Part shown: positions 10,735-21,308 of the stretch, piece after piece
Layout: each line of letters opens with the position of its first letter
Numbering within the stretch: position 1 is the first letter of the stretch
Source: Umbilicaria muhlenbergii
Lineage: Eukaryota > Ascomycota > Lecanoromycetes > Umbilicariales > Umbilicariaceae
Direction of reading: 5' to 3'
Assembly (NCBI GenBank): GCA_000611775.1
Contig: KK106987.1
Span: forward strand, 744,001-808,000
DNA: 64,000 nt
Made by a program: the position numbers and the translations under genes
The notes under the pieces: model-generated
What the model saw: only the letters and a program-made list of their open reading frames with translations
The model's database searches: none
What the model was told of the DNA's origin: nothing

Positions 10735-11763
10735 TCAGGCTTCTGGATTTACCCCCGAGCCGTCGTTCTTTGTGTCAGGCGATTCGACTTTGACCTCACC
10801 CTCCTTCACCCCCTTTTCCTCCGCTCCCTTCCTCTCCTCCCTCCTCCTCTCCACCCACCCCCCCAACTCCCTCCACACCGCCTCCTTCTCATGCGGTCTC
10901 ATCCCCGCCGCCAACCCACTCGTAGTCGTAGCCACAAACACCCTCGCCCCCACCCACCCCTCCCGCCCCCTCACCACCCCCATTCTCTCCCCCTCCCCTT
11001 GCCACCCATACCTAAACTCCCCCTTCCTCATCCCCCTCCCATACCGAACCCGCCACACACTCTCCCAAATCCCCTTCCCCACGATACACACCGCCTCCGG
11101 CCGCCACTTCGAAATCTTCGCCTCCAACACCGGCACCCCCGCATCCATCTCCGCTTTACTCAACTCACTCGCGTCCTTGGTCGGCCGAGCCACGATGTTC
11201 GTGTGCCCCATCCTGTACAACCGCGGCAAGTCGCGATCTTCGTCGGGTCGACACCGGCGGGGCGTGCACCCCGACGAGTGGAGGAGTTTCCAGAAGAGAT
11301 TCGACGGGTGCGCGTAGGCGTGGCCGGCGGTGGCGGTTTGGAGGCCGGGGTTGACGCCGATGAAGACGCAGATGAGGTTGGGGGCGAGGGAGTCGATGAG
11401 GTTGTTTTGCAGGTGGGCGTATTTGCTTGGGGGGGCGTAGCCGGAGGGGGGGCGCTTGGGTTTTTTCTTGGAGTTGGGGGAGGGGGAAGGGGATGGGGAG
11501 GGAGAGAGGGTGGAGGCAGAGAGGGTGGAGGCAGAGAGGGTGGAGGCGGGTTCGGTGGCTTTTCGTTTGAGGTGGGAGCGGGTTGGGGGTGGTGATGGGG
11601 CTGCGGCTTTCGAGCCTGCGGTGGTGGTTCGTCTCTTAGGTGGTGATGTGGAAGTTGGGCTGAAAGCGTATTGCTGGAGTCCGCTTTTGAAGCTTGAGAG
11701 CTTGGGGGTTGGATCGGCGCTGAAGGGTTCATCGGTGGGGAGCGATTGCTCGACTCCAGTCAT
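10735..11763 (-). CDS. G/T-U mismatch-specific DNA glycosylase (TDG/Mug family)
   Basis: An uninterrupted frame of 342 residues. The first 115 or so residues are disordered and basic, with a repeated STLSA unit encoded by a 15-base tandem repeat (about 11507-11551). The catalytic domain follows: the active-site strand GVNPGLQTA (with Asn), HPSNLFWKLLHSSG, GHTNIVARPT, the helix with VCIVGKGIWE, and the late loop ATTTSGLAAG, which replaces the more usual P-x-x-SG type. These motifs define the Mug/TDG branch of uracil-DNA glycosylases, which remove U or T mispaired with G after deamination and start base-excision repair in the nucleus. The C-terminal 40 residues are charged and probably disordered. 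Confidence 0.92.
   Translation of the reverse strand: MTGVEQSLPTDEPFSADPTPKLSSFKSGLQQYAFSPTSTSPPKRRTTTAGSKAAAPSPPPTRSHLKRKATEPASTLSASTLSASTLSPSPSPSPSPNSKKKPKRPPSGYAPPSKYAHLQNNLIDSLAPNLICVFIGVNPGLQTATAGHAYAHPSNLFWKLLHSSGCTPRRCRPDEDRDLPRLYRMGHTNIVARPTKDASELSKAEMDAGVPVLEAKISKWRPEAVCIVGKGIWESVWRVRYGRGMRKGEFRYGWQGEGERMGVVRGREGWVGARVFVATTTSGLAAGMRPHEKEAVWRELGGWVERRREERKGAEEKGVKEGEVKVESPDTKNDGSGVNPEA
11507..11551 (-). repeat. 15-base tandem repeat inside the glycosylase gene
   Basis: Three tandem 15-base units encode STLSA, STLSA and STLSP in the disordered N-terminal region, followed by a run of Ser-Pro pairs. Copy number in such coding minisatellites often differs between strains. Confidence 0.7.
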
Positions 11764-12275
11764 TGTGTAGTTCTCTTGCCAGTCAGATCAAATAGTTTTC
11801 CTCTGATGTGGTTTAGCATTGGCTGCAAGTAGGGCTTGTGAGGCGTATCGAGGACTCGACGCGTAGACTTTGATGCTCCAAGTATGAAGTACTTGTTTGC
11901 TGCAGTTGCTCATGAGTTGCACTGCAGTCAATTGGGTTCGGATTCGACGTGGAGTTCCTCAGCTGAATATTGGTACAGCAGGCGGGTAAAGAAACTGGGT
12001 GACATTGGGCTTCGTCAAGACGTTGACAGGGATTCAGCATGTAGCGCGAGAAGAGCGTCACACAGTCGCTGTTGCTGCTGCAAAAGATAGCCTACCGGAG
12101 AAGTTATCGAGCAACAAGTAACCTACGCTGATGCTCTTCTTCAAGATCAACGCCATCAATCAACATTAAGGGAGCAAATCAACTATAACCAGACATCCTC
12201 CAAAGCATTCCATCCAAACCCCAAAACCAAGCAGCAGAGCGCCAGCCACGCCATTCCCCAATCCTAAACAGAGCA
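11764..12275. other. Spacer between the glycosylase and the MFS gene
   Basis: Promoter of the DNA glycosylase and 3' flank of the MFS gene, both on the minus strand. No gene is seen. Confidence 0.6.
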
Positions 12276-14100
12276 TCACACCGCCGTCACCTCACCAACA
12301 TTCCCCTCCCCCTCCTCCTCCTCAGTCCCCCACCGCTTCTCCTCCCGATGCCTCTTCGTAACCAACCCCCCCGAATACACCACCACCGGCACCGCACTAA
12401 CCGCACTCAACAACCCCAACGTCCAACCCATCGTCCCCCACCCCGCCCTCTGTTCCACAAACCCCGCCCAAATAGGCCCGACCAACGAACCCCCCGCAAA
12501 CGCCACATTAAACAACCCATACGCCTGCGCATACGCGCCCCCCGCCCCAAACGCACCCGGGTTCTTCTTCTCCTTCGCCTCGACCACATACGTAATCTCC
12601 GCCAACAACGGCGTCATGACCATCGTCAACGCCGCGCCCAACAGCGCCAACAGCGCGCACAGCAGCACTTTCTGCCCCACTGAGTCATGGTCGACGAGCC
12701 GCAACAGCACTAAAAACGGGCAGGCGAGGACGAACCCCCCGGCGGCGAGCCAGCGCGGGCCGTACGTGTCGGAGAGGTGACCGACGAAGGGGGCGATGAA
12801 GGAGGGGAGGATGAGGGCGAGGAAGACGAGACCGGCGCCGGTGGAAGACCAGTGGAAGATGGCTTGGACGCGGAGGGGGAGGACGGAGTCGAAGGCGGTG
12901 AGGAGGCTGGCTTGGACGAGACAGCCCCAGAGGGCGGCAAGGAGGCGGCGAGAGCCGAGGAGGGTGATGACGGGTGGGAGGGAAAAGCGTTTGTGGTTGG
13001 GATCTGCTGGAGCTGGGGATGGGCGGTCAATGTCGGAGGGGGAGGAGAAGGGAGGAGTGGATGGTGTGGTGAATGCTGGGCTGGTGTCGGCTGAGGGAGT
13101 GGTGTCTGATGGTAGTCCGTCTGGAGGACCTTTGACCGGCGAAGGTAGGTCGACAGCGCTGCCTTCCTTGGACGGCGTTGCGGCCGGTGGCGATATGTCC
13201 CATTGTTTCGCGATCTTCTTCTCGACCAAAGCGATCCGCAAAATAATATCCAACGCAATCAACCCGAACGCCATATAATACACGGCAAAGTATCCCGCCC
13301 GGGCATATACAATTCCTCCCAGCAACGGCGCCAGCAGAATTGACAGGCTCATGCTCAGCGAAACATATCCCATCACTTGTCCAACATCTTTCTGCCCCAC
13401 CGTGTCAACTAGAAGTGCGAGTCCTACCGTCCAGACCACGGCAGCGGAAAAGCCTTGGAGAAGACGACCGGCGACCAGGATCCCGATGCTGGAGCCGACG
13501 AGAAGCATGACCGTTGCGCCGGCGAGAGCGACAAGGCCGATGAGGAGGGGGGCCCGGCGCGACTTGGAGTGGTCTGCGAACCAACCGCAGATGGCTGTGA
13601 CATGGTCAACAAAAAGCAGAGGAAGACGAGAGCCAGCTAGGGCTGGAAGAACGTACGGGAAGCAGCGAGCAGGGCGGCGCCATAACATGCTAAGAGAACG
13701 GAGACCCAATGTTGTACTGGTCTTAAGTCAGCATCTTGCTCTGGGGTAGAAGGACGACATCTGCCAGACCCACCATCTGCTTCTGGGACGCCTGCGCGTG
13801 TCGACAATGCAAAAGGGATTACAGGTACAATCTGGATTGACAGTCAGTCACCAGACAGCAAGCATATTCTTGTACAGGGCCACGACGTACAATGCCATAC
13901 AAAAACACATCCTACGTCCCAATGGTCAGCTTACACATTCTAGATATCCCAGAACAGACGCAAGATAGGCCTACAGTGAAAACAGCAATGCAAACAGTCG
14001 TCATGATAAACCATTTGGCCGACCGATATCTCAGCAACGGTGGCGGCTTATGCACATCCCGTTTCTTCCAGGCAAGAACATCTCGAGTATCCGCCGCCAT
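12276..14100 (-). CDS. MFS transporter, DHA1/VMAT-like
   Basis: Five exons, 14100-13975, 13911-13891, 13831-13774, 13716-13657 and 13594-12276, give 527 residues in one frame. Splicing recreates FLYGIIVPVIPFAL in the first transmembrane region and SPICGWFADHSKSRR, the motif-A loop between helices 2 and 3. Twelve hydrophobic segments are expected; those of the N half include APLLIGLVALAGATVMLLVG and GYFAVYYMAFGLIALDIIL. A long Pro/Ser/Thr-rich central loop (about 255-315) precedes the C half. The layout matches fungal relatives of vesicular amine transporters, proton-coupled drug or small-molecule exporters. The substrate is unknown. The second exon is only 21 bases, and the first donor (GTAGGC) is weak. 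Confidence 0.88.
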
Positions 14101-14994
14101 GATGATGCTTCTCCACACCCAGAAAAATTATCAGACAGCGTCGACGTCGTTGTAGCCCGACAACAGCACGATCAATGGTCTTTAGAATACGTTGTATATA
14201 CAAGGATCCGCCATGGTCGTCATCCCCACGATCAAGCCGTGGGAGATCTCTTAAAGCCGTGCTAACAAATCATAAAATCATAAATCCAGAACCGCTTGGC
14301 CGGCCGGCTCTAAGGTACTCCAGCTCCACCTTCGCAGGCCGGCTGTCGAGCGCCAGGCGCAAACGGTGGCGATCTGGGCAGGGCATGGCCTCATGGCGCA
14401 TCGTGCATTTTTGCTGCTTCGTCCGACCGCATTTAACCTCGTCGGCTCCGGCATTGACCTGCTCCATTAGGGCTAGCCGCTGGCTCGCTTCGCCGGTGGC
14501 GCCACGCGCCCTTGCTCGTTGTGGCGATCGTGATGATTGGCATTGTCGGATGATAACAGACATTCGGCATGGATTTTTCTGGAGAAACTCTTCTGGAGAA
14601 ACTCTTCGGGAGAAACTCTTCGGGAGGGATGCTCGTCTTTGGGAGAACGTCCGCCGAGCCTCAATTGCCATGTCAGTCCGCTCGCATAACCTCAAGGGGT
14701 CTTGGCATTCATATCTACTGTTGTTCGACCTCCATATGCGACATTCTGAAGAGGGAAGAGAGAAGACAGACAAAGACAAAGACGCCAATAATGACACCAA
14801 CCGACACCTTCCCCAGGCCGTAGCTCCAATCCATGATGCCTGCCTTCCGAAGGCATGCGCTTGGTCGACCGGTAGTCTTCCACGTCACTTGCGTCCCTAT
14901 GGGATCGCAGGTCAAGAATGCGTATATCCCCCACCCATCACTCCGCGCTTTGCCCCCGAGCCAAGTGTCGTTGCCGCCCAGTGGAAACGGCGGG
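14101..14994. other. Spacer between MFS and GID1 genes
   Basis: Promoter side of the MFS gene and 3' flank of GID1. It contains the 15-base tandem repeat at 14577-14627 and GGCCGGCCGGC-type short palindromes near 14298. A minus-strand open frame at 14715-15020 with one hydrophobic stretch overlaps the GID1 end and is not supported as a gene. Confidence 0.5.
14577..14627 (+). repeat. 15-base tandem repeat, about 3.3 copies
   Basis: A unit like TCTGGAGAAACTCT/TCGGGAGAAACTCT is repeated in tandem three times plus a partial copy, with a CTGG-to-CGGG change along the array. It is non-coding. Confidence 0.7.
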
Positions 14995-17344
14995 TCACCG
15001 AAGGAAATCATTACGGACATTGATGAACGCCCCTGCGCCGCCGTCTTCGCTAATATCGCTGACTAAAACTTCCGCTTGCTGGTACAGACGCTCGATCGCG
15101 GCCGAGGAGGACTTGCCAAGCGATACTGCGATCGTCAGTATCAAAGATAAGAATGAGAGAGAGTGATGGATCGATAAGGAAGCCTACCAAGGATGGCGGA
15201 ATTGAGCTCCTCCGCCACCGGCACCCGTCCGGTCTGATCCAGCAGAGGCGCCGTCGTCGACTTTCGCGGATCTTCGTACGCAAACAACGAGAATATCTCT
15301 GCCAGAGCATCCTTGACCTCTTTACTGCGATCTTCCTTGAATTCAATGCGGAGTTCTTGCCCGTACTGAACTGTATCACTCAAGAGGCTTTGATATCTGC
15401 TGTGATCGGCTTCCTCGGTCTCCATCTTGTCCCAGTCGTCGCCGTTGTTCACCTGATCGACGAGTTCCATGTCGTGCTCGAAAACATCATCGTACATGTC
15501 CGTGTAGCTCCCGTTGGTGGACTTGTTTCCCTTTGCTGTAGATCCCGCGAGTAGTTCCGTGCATTGCCTGATCATTTCGATGAATTTCCTGCATCGGAGT
15601 CGAAAATAAATCTGGGGATTATTCTGCAGGACGTGGGGGTAGTATGCGTTTGTGTGCTTGAGCGCTTTGTCAACGTCGCCATCCAGGATAGCAGCACGTA
15701 TTCCTAGGATGTCGTCAATCTAGAGGCTATGCTAACCCCCTGAACATAGACTTACCCTGCCGATTCACTGCGTCGAGATCCTCTCTCACATCGAAGCTGT
15801 CGATCAACGTATCTTGGCCAGTCTTTAGAGCGTTTGCTTCCGAACGAACTTCTTCGGTGAAAGCTTTGGCAGTTTCGACATAACCATCATGAGCTAAGAA
15901 TTGGGCAACCAATTCCTGAATTAATGCGGTCTCACTCAAAGGCGGATGCAATTTCGCTACATCGACCGAGCTTACTTCCTCTCCAATGCTCAGCTTCTCC
16001 CGCTAGAATAAATTCAGCTCATTATCATTCATACAAAGAATAGTGTGTATACTTACGGCCATCATACCATCAATATCAAACACGAAAGGCTTTTGGCCGA
16101 AATTAACGCTCAATTGTGCACCCGGCCTCTTCATGCCTATTGAGGGGTAGAGTTTGACATCTTTAAGATGCCGAAATGCGTTTCCTAAGCGCTATGAGCA
16201 ATCTGATATTCTGGCTTTCAGTGTAGATAAGTACCTTGAAAGACTCCATTTTTGGTGAAAAATGCCGTTTCAGTCATGAAATTCACTCCACATCCAACAA
16301 CATCTCCGGTAGTGAATGTCGGGCCATAAGATTTGCCGGTGCTTTCCCCTCCAAACGACTTTCCATCATCTCCATGGTACGCCCAAGAGTCAGGCTCCCA
16401 ACCGGGCAGTCGCTCCAAGGAAGCTTTGGGTCCGGAGAAGCCCACGCCAATCATGCTTCCAATCATGCTACAACTCATCAGCGCTAAGCAATGTACCCAG
16501 ATGCTATGACTAACCCTTCTTTACCCTTGGCGACAATTGTAACCTCGTAATAATATATACCACATTGCGGTGGCATGGGGTGATCCGCTCGTGTAGCGGC
16601 AGCCTCGTGCTCATGCGTTTTCGACAGTCCGGTATATCGGACTTCAAGGCCATCCCCTGCAATCTCGAGGCCGCCATATTTGTCTGCCTCCGCCCATCTT
16701 GAAGGCAGCGGCGTAAGACCGTCATCGTCTGCCATGGGCTGGTGTTCGACAATCTCATAAGTCATGCCGCGGTGAGACGGGGCCATCCGGTGTAAGCTGA
16801 CACTGCTCGAGCTGGTAGAAAGGGATCCCGGGGCGGACGAATGTGCTGACGATGCTTCTCGTTGTGCGGCTACCTTGGCTTTGTGAGCTGCTTCGAGCCG
16901 TTCCATGTACTTTGAATCCCGTAGATACGAGGGTCTGAAGAACCCATTTGTGCTTGTTCCTATTCCACCGAGCAGGCCATGACCTCCACCATAAGCATAC
17001 TGACTCGAATGTGTCACCATGCCTACACCTTTGCCCCACGATCCTGGTATGGTAGTTCCATCATTGTCCCGAGTGCTGGAATCAAAGGTTCGGTGCGATG
17101 GAAGCGAATTGGGTTCTGCTTGGTGGTTCTGTGCGTACATTGCTGACAAGGGGTTGGCGTTTATTAAGTGAGAGAATGCTCCCGCACTTGCAGGCGGAGG
17201 CTGGGTTTGTGAGGAAGCTGCGCTTGCGGTGCCAGCAGCTACGGAGGCATAGGAAGATCGACGGGGCAGGACTCCGCTGCTTGGGCCCGTCGAGTAGGAA
17301 GTCGGTGGAGCTCCAGCGGAGCCCTGTGGGAGGGCGTTGGTCAT
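14995..17344 (-). CDS. GID1: GID/CTLH E3 ligase scaffold subunit (RanBPM-like)
   Basis: Six exons, 17344-16515, 16467-16235, 16184-16057, 16002-15756, 15703-15188 and 15125-14995, give 694 residues. After a disordered N terminus there is a SPRY domain (about 215-400, with YYYEVTIVAKGKEG, GFSGPKASLERLPGWE and GQKPFVFDIDG), then LisH and CTLH helices (LIQELVAQFLAHDGYVETAK), then the CRA region (LRCRKFIEMIRQC to GKSSSAAIERLYQQAE). This is the order of RanBP9/10 and yeast Gid1/Vid30, the substrate-receptor scaffold of the GID ubiquitin ligase that degrades gluconeogenic enzymes after glucose returns. The acceptor of the fourth intron is taken at CCTAG|GAATAC because the nearer TAG would bring a stop into frame. 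Confidence 0.93.
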
Positions 17345-18350
17345 GGTACTCGAGTGAGGGACTGTAAGAGGCTGCTATACCGTGGACTCGAATTCGAAAA
17401 AGTGAGACAAGCTGCCAACTGTCTCGGTTGGTGGCTATTTTGAAGTTGTGCACACAAGACAGGCACGACAGGGTAGAGCAGTTCCGGCGGTAAGACCAGA
17501 GTGGATGGTGCAGGATGGGTGATGATGGTGTAATTCGAAACCACCACCCTCCTATGATGTAGAGTGGCCGGTCATACCGCCGAAAAGTGCCAACAAGACA
17601 CCGTGAGAGCTTGGAATGATCGTTATGCGCATGATGCTGTCGCGGGTCAGGCAGAGATTGGTGCAGGTTGGGGAAGCCTAGTCGGAAGATGCATGGGACT
17701 CGCTACTTTCCCCCGCTTCGGTCATCAATTACAGCGCTCTGGAGCAGGAGAGCAGGAAGAGCACATGAGCTGGGAAATGACGTGCACGACACAGCGAGTA
17801 ATTTGTATACTTTCAGGTTATATTCACGATGTTCTTCACTGCGATCGACATTAATCCCAAGTGAGTTTCGTGGACATTTCCATATCTGCTGGCTGAAGGG
17901 CTCCTCCAACCTTTGGACTTTGATGAGGAATCCTAACAGCAATCCAGAACCGGCGAATTGAGTTGCCAGGAACATATATCCATTTACTGTGTAACATGCT
18001 ATATCTGGCCACTCGAGCAAACAAACAGATGTGACGAGGCCAGAGAGGGTCGCCTAAGCTTGAAAAACATATTGCCCGGCCTCCATACCATGATGGAATC
18101 AAATCAGCCTGGGCCAAGTCATGAATGTCCTTCCCCGCTCTCTCTCGTGGATGCAACGCCTTCCCTTGGCCAAATTTTTCATGCAAACGCCGAACCATAA
18201 ATGCAAACATAGGTGTAAAGCCAGTCAAGAATGCTTCTAGGTAATAGTACAAGGTACACCTCCAGGCTGCCGGGAGGGGGGGGAGATTGGTTGTGGACTG
18301 GTAGAGTATTTGGTGAACAATGAGAGTAATGTTCGCCATCGCCACACGTT
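17345..18350. other. Spacer between GID1 and IES4
   Basis: GID1 promoter and IES4 3' flank. A minus-strand open frame at 17851-18354 (167 codons, with a hydrophobic stretch around ALTGFTPMFAFMV-like sequence) is the only candidate gene. It has no recognisable family and no clear partner exon, so it is left uncalled. Confidence 0.45.
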
Positions 18351-19219
18351 TCATGCAGGAGTTGCGACCGTAGGGATAGGAGAGCTTGCTGCGTTGCTAA
18401 GGTCCAGGTCCCCACCATTGTTGCTTTTGTCGCTTTCGATGTTGCTGCTGCTGTTGTTTGCTTTGCTCTCGCCATTCGATCCCGGTACGCTTTCCTGCTT
18501 GGCTGCGTCGATATCAATCTTCTTCGAATTTGGAGCACGCCATGAAGGGAGCTCCCACGCCACGCCGGTGAAGCTCTTGACTCGAAATCCCTTCTTCTCC
18601 CATTTTCGACATGGCTTGCCAGACCTGTCCAGCGCCCGTAGACCAGCATTGATGGCACCTTGGTTGGCTTTGGGTCCAAGTTTATGGGTAGTCACTGGCG
18701 CAGAGCCGGTCGTGCCTTTGTTTGCCGCGTCGCTGTTGTCTATCATCCCATTCTCCCTGTGGCATCATGTCAGTAACAGAGACTTTGTTCCCAGAGAACG
18801 TCGATCACTCACAGTCTTGGCTTCTTCTTAGGTCCTGGTTTGCCTCTAGGTTTTGATACATCATCTCCGTGTCCCAGTTCTCTCTTGATACCAGCTTTCG
18901 GGCCTAGTAGTCCTTTGCGTGTGATGCCGTCGGCAGGGGGTTGTAGCGTATCGGACCCTGCAGGCGCTGGCGTAGAGTTTGGTTCCGACTTGACCTCCGT
19001 TGACGGTGTCGACGTTGTCTGATGCACAGGCGTTGACGTCGATGAGGACGAAGACTTGGGATGGGAAGATTTCCGAGCTGGCTCTTTGGGCGAAAAGGCA
19101 GCAAGCAGGGCTGGAGACAGTTTTAATCGGAGGACCTTAGTTGCTTTTGGAGGTTGTTTGGCCGATCGAGCGCCCGACGATGACGATGTGACTTTTGACA
19201 AAGGGGTGGAGGAGGACAT
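18351..19219 (-). CDS. IES4: INO80 chromatin remodelling complex subunit Ies4
   Basis: Two exons, 19219-18813 and 18756-18351, give 270 residues. The protein is Ser/Thr/Pro- and Lys-rich with two conserved islands: an N-terminal segment around KVLRLKLSPALLAAFSPKEP, and a C-terminal block starting at GKPGPKKKPRL (AT-hook-like) and running through KLGPKANQGAINAGLRALD and RKWEKKGFRVKSFTGVAWE. The intron falls exactly after PKKKPRL, and the spliced frame continues ENGMIDNS. These blocks match the fungal Ies4 family as I recall it. Ies4 belongs to the INO80 ATP-dependent nucleosome remodeller and in yeast is a Mec1/Tel1 phosphorylation target in checkpoint control. The nuclear location is inferred. 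Confidence 0.88.
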
Positions 19220-19426
19220 GATGACGGCGAGGTTGAGAAGGGGTGAAAGGGGCAGCGTTGTGTAGTTGTTGGTGGGCGCGACCGTAGAAGTGGTGATTTA
19301 AATCAAGGTGGACGCGTGGATCTCCTGGCACACAGTGCTGGCGGCTGGGTCGGGCTTAATGGCTCGTAATTCGCTCGGAGTTGTATTTGTCTGGGTACCG
19401 TGTTGATGAAAGTAGAGGGCGTCGGT

Positions 19427-19481
19427 GGTGTTGGTGATGATGGTGATGACGGTGATGATGGTGATGATGGTGAAGTCGAAG
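19427..19481 (+). repeat. GATGGT/GATGAT microsatellite
   Basis: An array of trinucleotide-phased GGTGATGAT units about 200 bases upstream of the IES4 start, on the promoter side. It is probably length-variable. Confidence 0.7.
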
Positions 19482-19762
19482 AAAGAAGGATGGCTGGGCA
19501 AGATGGTCGCCGGCAGACATCCGGCCTTTGTCGTGCCTCATGGGCCTGGTAACGGTCACGCATAATAATAATCTAATGTTGCTCGCATAAGGGAGCCCAA
19601 GTCCCCCGTTCGCGAAGTATTGTGAGCTGATGGCCCGCGCCCGACCAAAAGAGTAAGGTAAGCCTCAGGCGGTGGATGGAAACTCTCTGGGCTTCGCTTG
19701 ATGCACGCTAGGCCCGGGGTGGCTACCGTGCTTTGCTATCGTGCGGCGGGACTAGCGTGTTC

Positions 19763-19798
19763 CGTCAATCCGTCAATCCGTCAATCGTTCAATCGTTG
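19763..19798 (+). repeat. 8-base tandem repeat (GTCAATCC)
   Basis: Four to five tandem copies of an 8-mer, GTCAATCC changing to TTCAATCG, in the same spacer. No function is visible. Confidence 0.65.
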
Positions 19799-21214
19799 CC
19801 CGTAGGCTGCAGGGGGGGGCGCCCGGGGGACTCAGGGAACCCTCGCGATCACTCCACCACACAGGCGATCCCTCAAGGTTCCACGAGAGCACATTACGGT
19901 AGAGATCAAGGACGCCTGCCATTTACATCTTTCCTGATCCCTTTCGAATCCCTCTCGTTCCCAACTCTGGTACCTTAGTCAACAGGGCCCCGGCCGAGGG
20001 CTGGCACTTGCTGTGTCTGCCCAGTCCGATGCCTGCCTATCACCCTTGATTTCCCCACGTCGAGGAAAGACAGAGCGTATCGCAACACTGCTTTCGGAAG
20101 GTGAAAGCCGAGCCCACAATCCTCCCCAAGGCTTTCAATTGCCGACCGGGAAAACTGGAACTTGGATCAGATGCGATGAGAAGCGTTACACAGACCAATA
20201 GAAGAACACTGAGGCCAGAAGAGAATGCCGCCTTCCACCATCTGGGATAATTTGGACGGGTACACCCCTTTTCCGTGTTGGCAAGGAACCACTGGAACCT
20301 ACGAGCAAGGCAAAGGAGGATTTATGAAGACGGACCCTGGCGCGGGCGTTAATGCAAGGGCGCCGACCAATAGCGTCATCGTCCGCGCACGCCTGACTTT
20401 GGGCTCATCGTTTGGTTCAGAATATTTGCACAGTGCTAGGTCAGATACGTCAACCTTGAATGATACTTACGGACCCTGAAGAGTCCAATGGACGAGGCCG
20501 AGTCATACGATCTGCCAATGAATTAGATGTTCTAACAGGGGTGAGGTTCTGGTGTAGTAATCTCGTGCTCAGTGCCTGCGACTGTGCCCTTCCTTTGACG
20601 AATCCCGTCGATGTGAAGGTGGAGCTGATATTGATAATGAGTCTCCCTTCCGAGTGAGGGGATCCAGGCTACCTCCAGCAATCTATTAACATCAGAATGC
20701 AAGACCTGGAAACCTTGTCACTGCGGATTACAGAGCTCAACGGCGTCTAAAGATTTACAGAATTCATCTCCTGAAGGCCTGATATCGGTGCTTTTTTATG
20801 TTGAGGGTCCCCTGTTAAAACTGCCATTTGTATTGATCTCACGCCTGGCTGTTAAATTGATGATCGGCGTGTTTCCAGTATCTTCAGGCTTGGAGACCGA
20901 GAGTTTTCACTTTGAATTTGCCGTCCTGCTGCTTGCATTCTTGTGCTGTGTTTGGTGAAGAATGTACTAAAGATGTTTGTGGCTGATGCTAGAGTTTACC
21001 TTTATGTTGCCCGCTCCATAAAGGACCCCACCGAAGGTGAAACTTCATCGTCCGGTCAGCCTCTCGAATCTGATTCGTGTGAATCATGCCCGACCATCTC
21101 CCCAGTGAGGCCAAAGGCAAAGCGCGAGATTAGTGGGAAGGCCAATTCTTAGGGTTGAAGCATTCACATTTCGCGGTGGCGCTGGCGGGAATTTGTGGCT
21201 AGCAGTAGCAGATC

Positions 21215-21220
21215 TATAAA
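21215..21220 (+). promoter_or_regulatory. TATA box of the chitinase gene
   Basis: A TATAAA sits 94 bases upstream of the proposed chitinase start. It lies inside the upstream extension of the open frame (which begins at 21195), so transcription should start after that first codon. This supports the ATG at 21309. Confidence 0.5.
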
Positions 21221-21308
21221 GTACAGAGTACCTGCCCACCATGTCTCTGTGACTGCGTCTTTCAACTCTTTCACCGCTTCCATTGACCTCGCGCCAAAGT
21301 TCCCATTC

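Larger units (their letters stand above)
19220..21308. other. Long divergent spacer between IES4 and the chitinase gene
   Basis: About 2.1 kb between head-to-head genes. It holds two short repeat arrays (19427-19481 and 19763-19798) and a TATA box for the chitinase at 21215. Short open frames such as 20225-20479 lack coding character. The size suggests a regulated chitinase promoter. Confidence 0.55.

Noticed and set aside
10891-11595. A 234-codon plus-strand frame rich in Pro, His and Arg
   Set aside because: It is antisense to the DNA glycosylase gene and composed of low-complexity shadow sequence.
14715-15020. A 101-codon minus-strand frame with a hydrophobic helix (GVIIGVFVFVCLLSS)
   Set aside because: It overlaps the last exon of GID1 in another frame, and one hydrophobic stretch is weak evidence.
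17851-18354. A 167-codon minus-strand frame that looks partly membrane-like
   Set aside because: No family recognised, no convincing partner exon, and it overlaps the end of IES4. Left as spacer.
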